Source of the DNA: Bacilli bacterium
Lineage (GTDB): Bacteria; Bacillota_I; Bacilli_A; RF39; UBA660
DNA: 64,000 nucleotides
Direction of reading: 5' to 3'
NCBI GenBank assembly: GCA_016293205.1
Contig: JAEDES010000001.1
Span: 52,119-116,118, forward strand
Below, piece by piece: positions 25,558-34,335 of this stretch. The position numbers and the translations under genes are program-made. Position 1 is the first letter of the stretch. Every line of letters starts with the position of its first letter. Under the pieces are notes generated by a model. That model saw only the letters and a list, made by a program, of their open reading frames with translations. It searched no databases and was not told the origin of the DNA.

Positions 25558-26069
25558 ATTTTATGTATTTCTATAAATTGTTTAGTTTTAACTACTGTTA
25601 ATTCTTCATCAACATTACCTTGTAGCATTGATGCTATTTTACCATCTTCAAATACTACTAATGCCGGATATAATGTAGTTAATTTAACTTTAAAATTATA
25701 TTTATTATTAAAGTCTTCAATAAATTTTTGTTGATCTAAATCACTTAAGTTTAAATAAACTATTTCATCTTGTAATTCTTTTGATTTAATTAATTTTTTA
25801 AAACCATTTTCGTAATTACGGCATACCATATCACTTGATGTACACATATAAATTACTATTGTTGGATTTTCTAGAATATAATGTTCTAATTCGTCTGCTG
25901 TTATTTCAGATAATGTATCTCTAATTACAGGTGTTTGTTTTTGATATTCATCATACACTTTATAAAGATTACATAAATAGAACGTTAACCCTATTCCTGC
26001 TAAAAAGATTGCAGCTAGAATTAAATAATTCTTTAATCCACCTTTTTTCTTTACTTTTGTATCTGCCAT
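25548..26069 (-). CDS. Membrane-anchored thioredoxin-fold protein without CxxC
   Basis: 173 aa, one N-terminal membrane span (about 13-32), then an extracytoplasmic thioredoxin-like domain. The strand-turn TIVIYMCTSSDMVCRNYENGFKKLI has two Cys, but spaced C76-x6-C83 rather than CxxC. Later YPALVVFEDGKIASMLQG contains the cis-Pro strand of the fold. It may bind or exchange thiols, but the usual oxidoreductase motif is absent. ATG 26069 follows AAGGAGTGATC. A terminator separates it from trmL. Confidence 0.75.
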   Translation of the reverse strand: MADTKVKKKGGLKNYLILAAIFLAGIGLTFYLCNLYKVYDEYQKQTPVIRDTLSEITADELEHYILENPTIVIYMCTSSDMVCRNYENGFKKLIKSKELQDEIVYLNLSDLDQQKFIEDFNNKYNFKVKLTTLYPALVVFEDGKIASMLQGNVDEELTVVKTKQFIEIHKIGE

Positions 26070-26114
26070 AAGATCACTCCTTACTTATATTTTATCACAA
26101 AACGAGTTATTTTT

Positions 26115-28319
26115 TTAAACAATAATAGAATTTTCAAATTGCTTTACAGCTTTTCTTATATCAGGTTCTTTTTCATCATAAAAATCTAGTCTAACTGAGG
26201 CAACTTGTTTGAATGCTTCAATATTTGTAAGCATTTTATTTTCATGATTTAAGATATGCGTATTTATTCCATCGAAGAATACTGGGAATCTTCTTTCTTT
26301 AGAATCTATTAAAGTATATGAATAATCATCTTTTTCTATATTTAAGATATTGCCTTTAATAATCATATTTTCTACTCTACCATAAGCAAGTACTTCTACA
26401 TTTGGTTCTACTTGGAATGTTTGTTTAAATAGATTAATCATCTTTAATGTATCTTCGTCTGATAATTCTACTGATGGAGTTATTATTTCTAATCCATGTC
26501 TATATAAATAATACATTGTATAAATATTAGTTACATTCAATGGATAGTTTCCAATTGCACCTGGTTTAATTGTAAAGTCATAATAATCTGATACTAAATT
26601 TTTATTCTTTAAGTTATCTACTGTATTACGTTTACATCTTGGTACTTTAAAATAGTTATCCTCATAAATCTTACTTTGATTAAATAATGCTTCACTTGAT
26701 GTATAAATTCTTTTTAAAGCAATTCTACGACATGCATCTTGTTGTTCTAGATTTGTAATGTATGCAGAAATTACTTTTGGTTGCGGCTTGATATTTAGAG
26801 CTTGTAAAGGTTCATTCTTTGTTACAAAATTTACATTTACTTCCATTCTCTTAGTCATTAAACTATTTGTTAATGTACGACGTAGATCATTTAATTCTTT
26901 TATTTGAATAAAGATATTATCGTCACAGTTAACAAGTGTTGAGGTACTTACGAATGGTGTATCTCCTAGTTTTTCTAATTGTTCACGGATTCTATCATCA
27001 TCCATTGGTGCATTTTGAGCTTGTTGAACTGGTGTACCTACAGCCCTAAATTGATTTACTCCATCACTAATAGTTATATCTAATGGTTTACCTAATTTAG
27101 CTTCTACTTTAAATGTGATAGGTATTTTTCTAACAGGCATTTGTTTCAAAGAATTAATTAATTGATAGTCTTGAGTTTTACATACTGTATCATAATCTTT
27201 TAATTCAACTTTATTATCAACATAACATACTGTTCCTTCTGGAGCAGAGGCTATTAAATTATCTGTTTCATCATATAAGTAATTTACAATAAATCCTTTA
27301 CCACTTTGTAGGAAACGAATTCCATCTTGTTGATTTAATGGTCTATCTAATTGAATTTTTATTTTCTTTTCATTGACTTCAATTACTTTACCTATTTCTA
27401 ATCCTATATGATTAGGTGTTTCAATATTCATAATTTTTTCTACAGGTGTTTCAAATAAATGACCTAATGTAAATTCTCTTGTGAATAGTGTTTTTAATTT
27501 ATCTGTTTCTTCATCTAAAAGAACATATGCACCATTATTATCTATTACATTACGATAATATTTAGTTACAAATCCTACATATTCAGGAGATTTCATTCTA
27601 CCTTCAATTTTAAAACTTGTAATTGAACTGTCTAATAAATCTCTAAATCTAGGTGCAGTATTTAATTCTTTTGTACTTAGTAAATATTTTTCTTTTTGAA
27701 CTACTCTTCCACGACGTTCTAGAGTATATGGTAGTCGACAACTTCCTACACATTCTCCTCTATTTCCACTACGAGATCCTAACATACTACTCATCAAGCA
27801 TTCTCCTGAGTATGAGATACATAAAGCTCCATGAATAAATACTTCTTTTTCTATTGGTGTTTTGATTTGTTCTATTTCTTTAAGAGTCATTTCTCTTGAG
27901 AAGACAATTCTTTTTACACCAATACTATGATAAAATTCTGCAGTATCACGTGAAGATGTATTTGCTTGAGTTGAAGCATGAATTTCTAGTTCAGGATATT
28001 TTTCTCTTACTAAACAAATCATACCAAAATCTTGCATAATTAGAGCATCTACTCCGCTTTTATATAAGAACTCTACTTGACCTAAGAAATATGGTACTTC
28101 TTCATCCCTTACTAGTGTATTCATTGTTACATATAATTTAACCCCATATAGATGACAAATTTTTACGGCTTGTTGTATTTCATTATTATCAAAATTCTTG
28201 GCAAATTTTCTAGCACCAAAGTTTTTGCAACCAATATATACAGCATCTGCTCCATTCGCAACCGCTTGTGTTAAACATTGCATATCTCCTGCTGGTACTA
28301 ATAATTCGTGTTTTACCAT
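26115..28319 (-). CDS. U32 family peptidase-like RNA hydroxylase (RlhA/YrrO-type)
   Basis: 734 aa: an N-terminal U32 domain (about 1-300) with LVPAGDMQCLTQAVANGADAVYIG, STQANTSS, the E-H-Cys cluster EVFIHGALCISYSGECLMSS and RSGNRGECVGSCRLPY, followed by DUF3656-type C-terminal domains (about 370-734). RlhA-type proteins hydroxylate 23S rRNA C2501 and need the four conserved Cys seen here. The collagenase label of older annotations is historical. ATG 28319 follows GAGGTGAT. Transcribed alone from an extended -10 promoter. Confidence 0.9.
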   Translation of the reverse strand: MVKHELLVPAGDMQCLTQAVANGADAVYIGCKNFGARKFAKNFDNNEIQQAVKICHLYGVKLYVTMNTLVRDEEVPYFLGQVEFLYKSGVDALIMQDFGMICLVREKYPELEIHASTQANTSSRDTAEFYHSIGVKRIVFSREMTLKEIEQIKTPIEKEVFIHGALCISYSGECLMSSMLGSRSGNRGECVGSCRLPYTLERRGRVVQKEKYLLSTKELNTAPRFRDLLDSSITSFKIEGRMKSPEYVGFVTKYYRNVIDNNGAYVLLDEETDKLKTLFTREFTLGHLFETPVEKIMNIETPNHIGLEIGKVIEVNEKKIKIQLDRPLNQQDGIRFLQSGKGFIVNYLYDETDNLIASAPEGTVCYVDNKVELKDYDTVCKTQDYQLINSLKQMPVRKIPITFKVEAKLGKPLDITISDGVNQFRAVGTPVQQAQNAPMDDDRIREQLEKLGDTPFVSTSTLVNCDDNIFIQIKELNDLRRTLTNSLMTKRMEVNVNFVTKNEPLQALNIKPQPKVISAYITNLEQQDACRRIALKRIYTSSEALFNQSKIYEDNYFKVPRCKRNTVDNLKNKNLVSDYYDFTIKPGAIGNYPLNVTNIYTMYYLYRHGLEIITPSVELSDEDTLKMINLFKQTFQVEPNVEVLAYGRVENMIIKGNILNIEKDDYSYTLIDSKERRFPVFFDGINTHILNHENKMLTNIEAFKQVASVRLDFYDEKEPDIRKAVKQFENSIIV

Positions 28320-28344
28320 TTTATTATCACCTCGACTATATATT

Positions 28345-28353
28345 ATTATAGCA
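28345..28353 (-). promoter_or_regulatory. Extended -10 promoter of the U32 gene
   Basis: TATGCTATAAT on the minus strand has the TGn extension and a perfect -10 (28345-28350). No clear -35 is seen. Confidence 0.55.
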
Positions 28354-28406
28354 TATTTATTGTTATTAATAGTATGATTTAATATATTTTTATGCTTGAT
28401 AGTAAA

Positions 28407-28434
28407 GTAAAAAAAAGAAGACTTTTGTCTTCTT
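28407..28434 (-). terminator. Terminator of rubrerythrin
   Basis: AAGAAGAC/GTCTTCTT (28427-28434 with 28415-28422) with a 4-nt loop and a T run on the minus strand. Confidence 0.9.
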
Positions 28435-28436
28435 AA

Positions 28437-28979
28437 TTACATATAGTTATCTGCTTTTACTTCCATGAATGCTTTTGGATGAGCACATACTGGACATACT
28501 TCTAAAGCATTTTCTCCTTCATATACATGTCCACAGTTGCGGCATACCCAAATTTTCTTTCCATCTTTTTTGAAGATTCTATCATCTTTAACATTACTTA
28601 ATAATTGTAAATATCTTTGTTCATGTTCTTTTTCAATTTTTCCTACTTCTTCAAATAAGAAAGCTAAACGAGTGAATCCTTCTTCTATAGCAGTTTCTGC
28701 AAATTCTTTATACATTTCTGTATATTCATAGTTTTCTCCATTTGCAGCATCTAATAAGTTTTCTTCTGTAGATGGGATTTGTCCACCATGTAATTCTTTG
28801 AACCATAATTTAGCATGTTCTTTTTCATTTTCAGCTGTTTCTAAGAAGATAGCTGCTAATTGTTCATATCCATCTTTCTTAGCTTTGCTTGCGTAATATG
28901 TATATTTGTTACGAGCTTGGCTTTCTCCTGCAAAAGCAGTCATTAAGTTTTGTTCTGTTTTACTTCCTTTTAATTCCAT
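28437..28979 (-). CDS. rbr: Rubrerythrin
   Basis: 180 aa. An N-terminal ferritin-like diiron four-helix bundle (1-140) with the Glu/His ligands in AGESQARNKY, TAENEKEHAK and VGKIEKEHEQRY, followed by a rubredoxin-like FeCys4 domain (WVCRNCGHVYEG and ALEVCPVCAHP). It reduces hydrogen peroxide in the cytoplasm of anaerobes. A Fur-family regulator gene lies immediately upstream, a common pairing. ATG 28979 follows AAAGAGGT. Confidence 0.97.
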   Translation of the reverse strand: MELKGSKTEQNLMTAFAGESQARNKYTYYASKAKKDGYEQLAAIFLETAENEKEHAKLWFKELHGGQIPSTEENLLDAANGENYEYTEMYKEFAETAIEEGFTRLAFLFEEVGKIEKEHEQRYLQLLSNVKDDRIFKKDGKKIWVCRNCGHVYEGENALEVCPVCAHPKAFMEVKADNYM

Positions 28980-29016
28980 TAATTATACCTCTTTCCTTTA
29001 ATTTATTTACAATATT

Positions 29017-29025
29017 ATTATACCA
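29017..29025 (-). promoter_or_regulatory. Extended -10 promoter of rubrerythrin
   Basis: TATGGTATAAT on the minus strand, perfect -10 at 29017-29022 with TGn extension. No clear operator is seen. Confidence 0.6.
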
Positions 29026-29047
29026 TATTTTTGATATTTTTATCTAA

Positions 29048-29431
29048 TTATTTATTACAATTTGAACATATTCCTTCTAACAGAATTGTTGCCCTATCAA
29101 TTGTAATTTTATTTTTCTTTTCAATCGATTCAAAAATATCATTATAATCATTATCAAATATATCAATTATTTTTCCACAGTTTTTACAAAGCAAATGATC
29201 ATGCCTTGAAATATCTATATCATAATGATAACTATCTTTAGTACTATTAGGTAATTTTATAATCTTTCCTTCTTCTACTAATTTATTAACATTTCTATAG
29301 ATAGTAGCTTGACCAATACTTGGATATTTTTCTTTAGCTAGTTCATATATTTCCTGTATTGTAGGATGAATTTTATTAGCTTGTAAAATATCCAGAATTA
29401 TTTCTTTTTGTTTTGTATTTCTACTAGTCAT
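29048..29431 (-). CDS. Fur family metal/peroxide regulator (Fur, Zur or PerR)
   Basis: 127 aa. Winged helix (TKQKEIILDILQANKIHPTIQEIYELAKEKYPSIGQATIYRNVNKLVEEGKI), then the metal-binding dimerisation domain with HDHLLCKNCGKIIDI and the C-terminal GICSNCNK (structural Zn Cys4). Sensory ligands such as SRHDH are present. The sequence cannot decide Fur, PerR or Zur by eye, although the operator upstream matches Fur and the rubrerythrin neighbour suggests PerR. ATG 29431 follows AAGGAAATT; it may autoregulate through the box at 29446-29460. Confidence 0.9.
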   Translation of the reverse strand: MTSRNTKQKEIILDILQANKIHPTIQEIYELAKEKYPSIGQATIYRNVNKLVEEGKIIKLPNSTKDSYHYDIDISRHDHLLCKNCGKIIDIFDNDYNDIFESIEKKNKITIDRATILLEGICSNCNK

Positions 29432-29445
29432 AACAATTTCCTTAT

Positions 29446-29460
29446 TGATAATTATTATCA
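29446..29460. promoter_or_regulatory. Perfect 7-1-7 Fur box
   Basis: TGATAAT-T-ATTATCA is an exact match to the Fur 7-1-7 consensus of B. subtilis. It lies 15 bp upstream of the Fur-family start, so autoregulation is likely. Confidence 0.8.
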
Positions 29461-29527
29461 TTATTATATCATATCACTTGTTGTTGTCAATTATTTTTTT
29501 TATGAATAAATTATTATAGGTGATGAT

Positions 29528-29737
29528 ATGAAGAGACATCCTTTCTTTTGTAGATGTAATTATTGTAAACAAAAAAGAAGAAGTAGTATCTACTATTTAG
29601 GATTTATTCTTATATTTTTGATTGTTATTTTTTATCAATTAATTCTTCTTGTATTTATTACGACAAGACTTAATGCAATTATTTTATTATTAGAATTTTT
29701 ATTTATATGGGGATTAATCTTCTTTATTGTATTTTGA
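29528..29737 (+). CDS. Small two-span membrane protein with Cys-rich start
   Basis: 69 aa. The N-terminus FFCRCNYCKQKRR carries three Cys (CxCxxC) and a basic patch, followed by two hydrophobic helices (about 22-47 and 50-69). ATG 29528 directly follows a full GGTGATGAT site, the best evidence that it is real. Its last 24 bases overlap the convergent ysxE. Unknown function. Confidence 0.7.
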   Translation: MKRHPFFCRCNYCKQKRRSSIYYLGFILIFLIVIFYQLILLVFITTRLNAIILLLEFLFIWGLIFFIVF

Positions 29738-30535
29738 TATAAACTCTATTGTCTTATTAACATAATCTATTAGGTATTTTGCATTTATTGTATTTTCTAA
29801 TTCTAGTTTGTTAAATGTTAATTTATCTATTAATGTTAACTTTGATAATAAAAGAAGTATTTCTGATTTATTTAATTGATATTTAGAATTATATAGTTCA
29901 AATAAAGGGGAAAACTCTAATGACTTATATTCATTTTGATATAGATTTATAAAGTCATAGATGACTAAATCTTTTTTATAATTATCCCATGATGTTAGAT
30001 AGTAATTATTATCTTCTTGTTTTAAGATTTTAGTACTTAAATTTTGATGAAGAAGAGCTTTTCGACAAGTTTTTTCTTCTTTTATTATGTTATACCATCT
30101 ATCTATTAGATTTTCTCCTATATTTAATAATTTATAAATATTAGATATATTTCTCATTAATAAATATTCTGATGGTGAGAAATATAAATTCATCTCTATT
30201 TTATCTTGTAGAGAATAATAGTAATCTTTTAATCTATATATTTGATCTTTAGTATCTTCATATATTTCTTTTATTTCATCTTGAATAATTGTTTCATAGG
30301 TTGTTGTTTTAGTATGAAGAGTTGTTAATAGATAAATTAAGTCAATAGCTTTATCTTCTTTTGAAATATTGTCATCTATATATCTATATGTTTCAGTTTT
30401 AGAAGTTTCTTCTATTGGTTTTAAATAATTATTAAAATTTCTACTAGATAGATAATTATATAATTCTTGTTTTTGTCTTACTTTTATTTTCTTTTGATAC
30501 TTAGAATTATTATTAATTATTATTCTATTTGTCAT
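29714..30535 (-). CDS. ysxE: Spore coat kinase-like protein YsxE (CotS family)
   Basis: 273 aa, a divergent CotS/YsxE spore coat protein with an aminoglycoside phosphotransferase-like fold. Markers are KAIDLIYLLTTLHTKTTTYE, the loop KALLHQNLSTKILK where the catalytic HxDxxxxN is degenerate (H is kept, D is lost), and YLTSWDNYKKDLVIYDFINLYQNEY. Its start overlaps the end of spoVID by 11 bp. In B. subtilis ysxE also follows spoVID, which is the main reason for the name. Role: coat-associated, by inference. Confidence 0.78.
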   Translation of the reverse strand: MTNRIIINNNSKYQKKIKVRQKQELYNYLSSRNFNNYLKPIEETSKTETYRYIDDNISKEDKAIDLIYLLTTLHTKTTTYETIIQDEIKEIYEDTKDQIYRLKDYYYSLQDKIEMNLYFSPSEYLLMRNISNIYKLLNIGENLIDRWYNIIKEEKTCRKALLHQNLSTKILKQEDNNYYLTSWDNYKKDLVIYDFINLYQNEYKSLEFSPLFELYNSKYQLNKSEILLLLSKLTLIDKLTFNKLELENTINAKYLIDYVNKTIEFISKYNKED

Positions 30536-31214
30536 TTACTGGTATTATTACTTTGCTACCTTCTACTATATTAGATAAGTCATTATACTCTTCTAATGCT
30601 TCTTTTGTAATTTTATATTTTTCTAAGACAGTTTGAATAGTTTCATCTTGACGAATAATATAAATACTATAAGTTGTGAATGTATCTTCATCATCTTTTA
30701 AGTTTGAAAATAAAGATTGTTGTTCTTCGACTAGTTCTTCTATTTCTTCTTCTAGTTCTTCCTCTAGTTCTTCTTTTAATTCTTCTTCTCTATGAGGAAT
30801 TTCTATTTCTTTATTTTGATCTCCATCACATTCTCTTATTTCTTCTACAGGTCTTTCTACTTCTTCTAAAGGTGGTTCTTCTATAAATACTTCTTCTAAT
30901 CCTTCTACTAAAACATCAATATGACATACTAAATTTTCATCATCTTCAATTTCATAAAAGAAGTCGTCTACTGTTATTTTTCCTGTTGAGACATCTATAT
31001 TTTCTGTTAACATTATTTCTGTTGGAATTTTAAAATTAAAATTATCTTCTATGCACGATGCTTCTGTTAGTTTGTATGAACCTGTAATTAAAAAGGCACC
31101 TTCTATAAGTGTTGGTGATTTGAATTCAAGAGTATGATCTAGTGAAATTGATGTAATCTCACCTACCATAGATGGGAATTCTAATTTCTTTTCAAATGAT
31201 ATTATTTTTTTCAT
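30525..31214 (-). CDS. spoVID: SpoVID-like spore coat assembly protein with LysM
   Basis: 229 aa. The N-terminal domain (about 1-110: FEKKLEFPSMVGEITSISLDHTLEFKSPTLIEGAFLITGSYK) matches SpoVID. A long acidic linker (about 115-175, poly-Glu blocks) leads to a C-terminal LysM (182-226, YIIRQDETIQTVLEKYKIT). SpoVID guides coat proteins around the forespore. It is much shorter than the 575-aa B. subtilis protein. Operon lon - 218-aa protein - spoVID - ysxE is conserved in outline. Confidence 0.88.
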   Translation of the reverse strand: MKKIISFEKKLEFPSMVGEITSISLDHTLEFKSPTLIEGAFLITGSYKLTEASCIEDNFNFKIPTEIMLTENIDVSTGKITVDDFFYEIEDDENLVCHIDVLVEGLEEVFIEEPPLEEVERPVEEIRECDGDQNKEIEIPHREEELKEELEEELEEEIEELVEEQQSLFSNLKDDEDTFTTYSIYIIRQDETIQTVLEKYKITKEALEEYNDLSNIVEGSKVIIPVNDK

Positions 31215-31238
31215 AAATATCCTCCTAGATAATTGTAT

Positions 31239-31268
31239 GAAAAAAAAGAATCATTATGATTGATTCTT
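31239..31268 (-). terminator. Terminator between the 218-aa gene and spoVID
   Basis: AAGAATCA (minus strand, 31261-31268) pairs with TGATTCTT (31246-31253), loop 7 nt, followed by a T run. It separates lon and its partner from spoVID-ysxE. Confidence 0.8.
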
Positions 31269-31910
31269 TTGTTCTTTTATTAAATCTAAAGTGAACTTGG
31301 CACCTTTTCTTAATTTTATTTTTTTTAAGTCTAGACCTTTTGTTTTTTCTATTTGTTGACATCTTTCTTTAGCAGTTTGATACATTTCTGGAGTCATTAT
31401 TCCTAGGTCAACTGCGATAAAGAATGTTACTGCTCCTAGAAACGAAACATCATCCACTAATGAAGTGTCATCAGTTTTTAGTCCTACATAAGTATCATAA
31501 TCTTTTGAGATAGTTGCGATGAAATCCTCTAAAGAATCAAATTCTAATAATCTAATATCTTCATGCATACAAATGTATTCATCAATTAAATCATTTTCTC
31601 TTTCTGGTGTCATGGAATTTAATCCATTTAACATACCAATTATTTCATTAGACTTTTGATTTAAAGATGGATCTTTATGAATAAATCTAAAATGATTAAT
31701 TATGTCATATACTCTATCTTTTATAGCATCATCTAATAAGTAGATTACACATTCATTATCTAATACTCTTAGTGTTTGCTCTAGAAACATAGAATATTCT
31801 TCTTTTGTTGAATATCTTTCTCTTAGTTCATTTTTATTTAGAGTCATAATATTCTTTTTATATTCTAATAGTTGTATAAATTCTTCTTTACTATAATCCA
31901 AGTACTCCAC
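31254..31910 (-). CDS. Hypothetical protein downstream of lon
   Basis: 218 aa, cytoplasmic, mostly helical and acidic. No recognised domain. The sequence includes DNECVIYLLDDAIKDRVYDIINHFRF and LGAVTFFIAVDLGIMTPEMYQTAKERCQQIE, and a basic C-terminus. Its start overlaps the last 20 bases of lon, so the two are translationally coupled and the protein may act with Lon, possibly as an adaptor; that is inference from position only. Confidence 0.8.
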   Translation of the reverse strand: MEYLDYSKEEFIQLLEYKKNIMTLNKNELRERYSTKEEYSMFLEQTLRVLDNECVIYLLDDAIKDRVYDIINHFRFIHKDPSLNQKSNEIIGMLNGLNSMTPERENDLIDEYICMHEDIRLLEFDSLEDFIATISKDYDTYVGLKTDDTSLVDDVSFLGAVTFFIAVDLGIMTPEMYQTAKERCQQIEKTKGLDLKKIKLRKGAKFTLDLIKEQKNQS

Positions 31911-34209
31911 CTACTTTAAATATCTTTTTGTATAATTCACTATAATTTTTTACATAGATGAATTTTGTATCTCGTTTAATTTCGTCTGGTATTTCAGCAA
32001 CATCTTTTTCATTTTCTACTGGTAAGAATACTTTTCTTATTCCGGCACGATGAGCACCTATTACTTTTTCTTTTAATCCACCAATTGGAAGAATTCTTCC
32101 TCTTAATGTTATCTCACCTGTCATAGCGATTTTTTTATCTACAGCTTTATTTGTTAATAAACTTATTAAAGCTGTTGTAATTGTTATTCCTGCAGATGGT
32201 CCATCTTTATTTACAGCACCTTCTGGTACATGAATATGAATATCATTATCTGTAAATAATTTTTCATCAATATTAAATTTTTTCATATTAGCTTTGATAT
32301 AACTTAAAGCAATATGACAAGATTCTTGCATTACATCTCCAAGGGAACCTGTTAAAATTAATTCACCTTTTCCTTTGAATAGTGTTGCCTCAATTGGAAG
32401 TACATCTCCACCAAATACAGTGTAGGCCATTCCATTTACTACTCCAACTTCTTCTTTCGTATTATTTTTTATAGATGGATATTTTTCTTTGCCAAGTAGT
32501 TCTTTTACTTTTTGTTCATCTACGTGATAGAAAGATAAATCTTGTTCTAATAAAATCTTTTTTACTATTTTTCTAAAGATAGTTGCGATTGAACGTTCTA
32601 ATTCTCTGACTCCTGCTTCTTTAGTATAGTTATTAATGATTAGTTTTAATGCCTCATCTGAGATATCTACTTGTAATGGTGTTAATCCATGTTCTTCTAG
32701 TTCTTTTGGAATTAGGTGATTTTTAGCGATATCTAATTTTTCATATTCTGTATAGCTAGATAAGTTAATTATTTCTAATCTATCTCTTAATTCATATGGA
32801 ATTTGTTCTATATAGTTTGCTGTTGCAATGAATAGAACTTTTGATAAATCGAAGTCTTCTTCAATGTAGTGATCTGAGAACTTGTTATTTTGCTCTGGAT
32901 CTAACACCTCTAAAAGACTACTTGCAGGATCTCCTTTTATATCTTTTGTCATTTTATCTATTTCATCAATTATAAAGACTGGATTTGTTGTTCCTGCTTT
33001 TCTTATACCTTGAATAATTCTACCTGGATTTGCTCCTATATATGTTCTTCTATGTCCAATAATTTCTGCTTCATCATTAATTCCACCAACACTAATCTTG
33101 GCAGTTTTTCTATTTAAACTTTTGGCAATACTTATTGCTAAAGAAGTTTTTCCTACTCCAGGAGGTCCAACTAGACATAGAATTGGACTACGTAGATTAT
33201 TAGTATTTTGTTTTACTGCTAAGTATTCTAATATACGCTCTTTTACTTCATCTAAGGCATAGTGCGATGAATCTAAAATACTTTTTACTTTCTTTAAATC
33301 AGCTGTATCTTTTGTGTAGTTATTCCATGGAAGATTTAACATCCAATCTAAGTATTCTCTAATCATACCAAGTTCTGGTGAATTAGAGTTTGTTGCTTCA
33401 TAACGAGATAATTCTCTTTTTATCTTTTCTGTTACTTTAGGTGGACATTTTAATTTAGATAATTTCTTATTAAAATTAATTACTTCATCGTCTTTTGAAT
33501 TAGCTTCTCCTAATTCTTTTTGCATTGCTTTTATTTTTTCTCTTAAGAAGTATTCTTTTTGAGTTTGATTTAATTCTTTTTCTACTTCTCTTTCAATTTT
33601 TTGCTCTAATTCAATAAACTTTAAATCTTGATTCATTTCTTCAATTAGATGTTTGCATCTTTCAATAGGATCAACTGTTGTTATATATTTTTTCTTTCTG
33701 TTGTAATCAATATTTAAGAATGATGCTACTAAGTCACATAAATCATTTAAATTATCAACTTTACTTAATTGTGTAATAATAGCATTTCCCATATATGGTA
33801 CTTTATCTATATATTGTTCTAGTGATTTTATTAAGATGTTATAGTAATCGTCTTCTTCATCTTTTTTTGCATGATGTATTTCATTATAATTGGCATAGAA
33901 GAAATGATCATCACTATTGTAGTTTGTTATTTCTACTCTTTCTAATCCTTCTATGACAATTCTTGTTTTTCCGTTTGGAACATTCATTTTTAATTTTAAA
34001 CGACCTAAAACTCCGTAGTTTGGTAATGAAGTTACATCTAGTTTGGCATTATCATCTATTGGATTTACAATTAACATTAAATCTTTATCTAATTTTTCAA
34101 TAATACTAATCATTTGTTTATCAAAAGTATTATCATATTCAACACGTACTTCGTTATTGGGGAAGATTACCATATCATTTATTATTAATACTAACAATTT
34201 TTCTTGCAT
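31891..34209 (-). CDS. lon: ATP-dependent protease Lon (LonA)
   Basis: 772 aa. N-terminal substrate domain (1-190), coiled coil, AAA+ domain with Walker A GPPGVGKTS (about 350) and Walker B PVFIIDEIDKM, then the Lon protease domain with the Ser-Lys dyad (DGPSAGITI, Ser; and Lys in TGEITLRGRILPIGGLKEK). Degrades misfolded and regulatory proteins in the cytoplasm. ATG 34209 follows GGAGGTGG; an earlier in-frame TTG overlaps that site. In B. subtilis lonA follows tig-clpX-lonB; here tig lies directly upstream and clpX/lonB are absent. Confidence 0.97.
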   Translation of the reverse strand: MQEKLLVLIINDMVIFPNNEVRVEYDNTFDKQMISIIEKLDKDLMLIVNPIDDNAKLDVTSLPNYGVLGRLKLKMNVPNGKTRIVIEGLERVEITNYNSDDHFFYANYNEIHHAKKDEEDDYYNILIKSLEQYIDKVPYMGNAIITQLSKVDNLNDLCDLVASFLNIDYNRKKKYITTVDPIERCKHLIEEMNQDLKFIELEQKIEREVEKELNQTQKEYFLREKIKAMQKELGEANSKDDEVINFNKKLSKLKCPPKVTEKIKRELSRYEATNSNSPELGMIREYLDWMLNLPWNNYTKDTADLKKVKSILDSSHYALDEVKERILEYLAVKQNTNNLRSPILCLVGPPGVGKTSLAISIAKSLNRKTAKISVGGINDEAEIIGHRRTYIGANPGRIIQGIRKAGTTNPVFIIDEIDKMTKDIKGDPASSLLEVLDPEQNNKFSDHYIEEDFDLSKVLFIATANYIEQIPYELRDRLEIINLSSYTEYEKLDIAKNHLIPKELEEHGLTPLQVDISDEALKLIINNYTKEAGVRELERSIATIFRKIVKKILLEQDLSFYHVDEQKVKELLGKEKYPSIKNNTKEEVGVVNGMAYTVFGGDVLPIEATLFKGKGELILTGSLGDVMQESCHIALSYIKANMKKFNIDEKLFTDNDIHIHVPEGAVNKDGPSAGITITTALISLLTNKAVDKKIAMTGEITLRGRILPIGGLKEKVIGAHRAGIRKVFLPVENEKDVAEIPDEIKRDTKFIYVKNYSELYKKIFKVGGVLGL

Positions 34210-34303
34210 AGGGTTTTCCACCTCCAATTTTTTTATATCTTACTATTATAAATCAAATATAATTTTTTTCAAGAAAATTGGGGCAATTTGTTAATTTTTT
34301 AAA

Positions 34304-34331
34304 ACAAAAAAAGAACTCAATTGAGTTCTTT
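34304..34331 (-). terminator. Terminator of tig
   Basis: AAGAACTCAA/TTGAGTTCTT (34311-34330) is a 20-bp perfect palindrome followed on the minus strand by a T run. Confidence 0.85.
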
Positions 34332-34335
34332 AAAA

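Noticed and set aside
28980..29047. PerR box before rubrerythrin
   Set aside because: GTATAATAATATTGT is only a partial match to TTATAATNATTATAA and mostly reflects the -10 box and AT richness.
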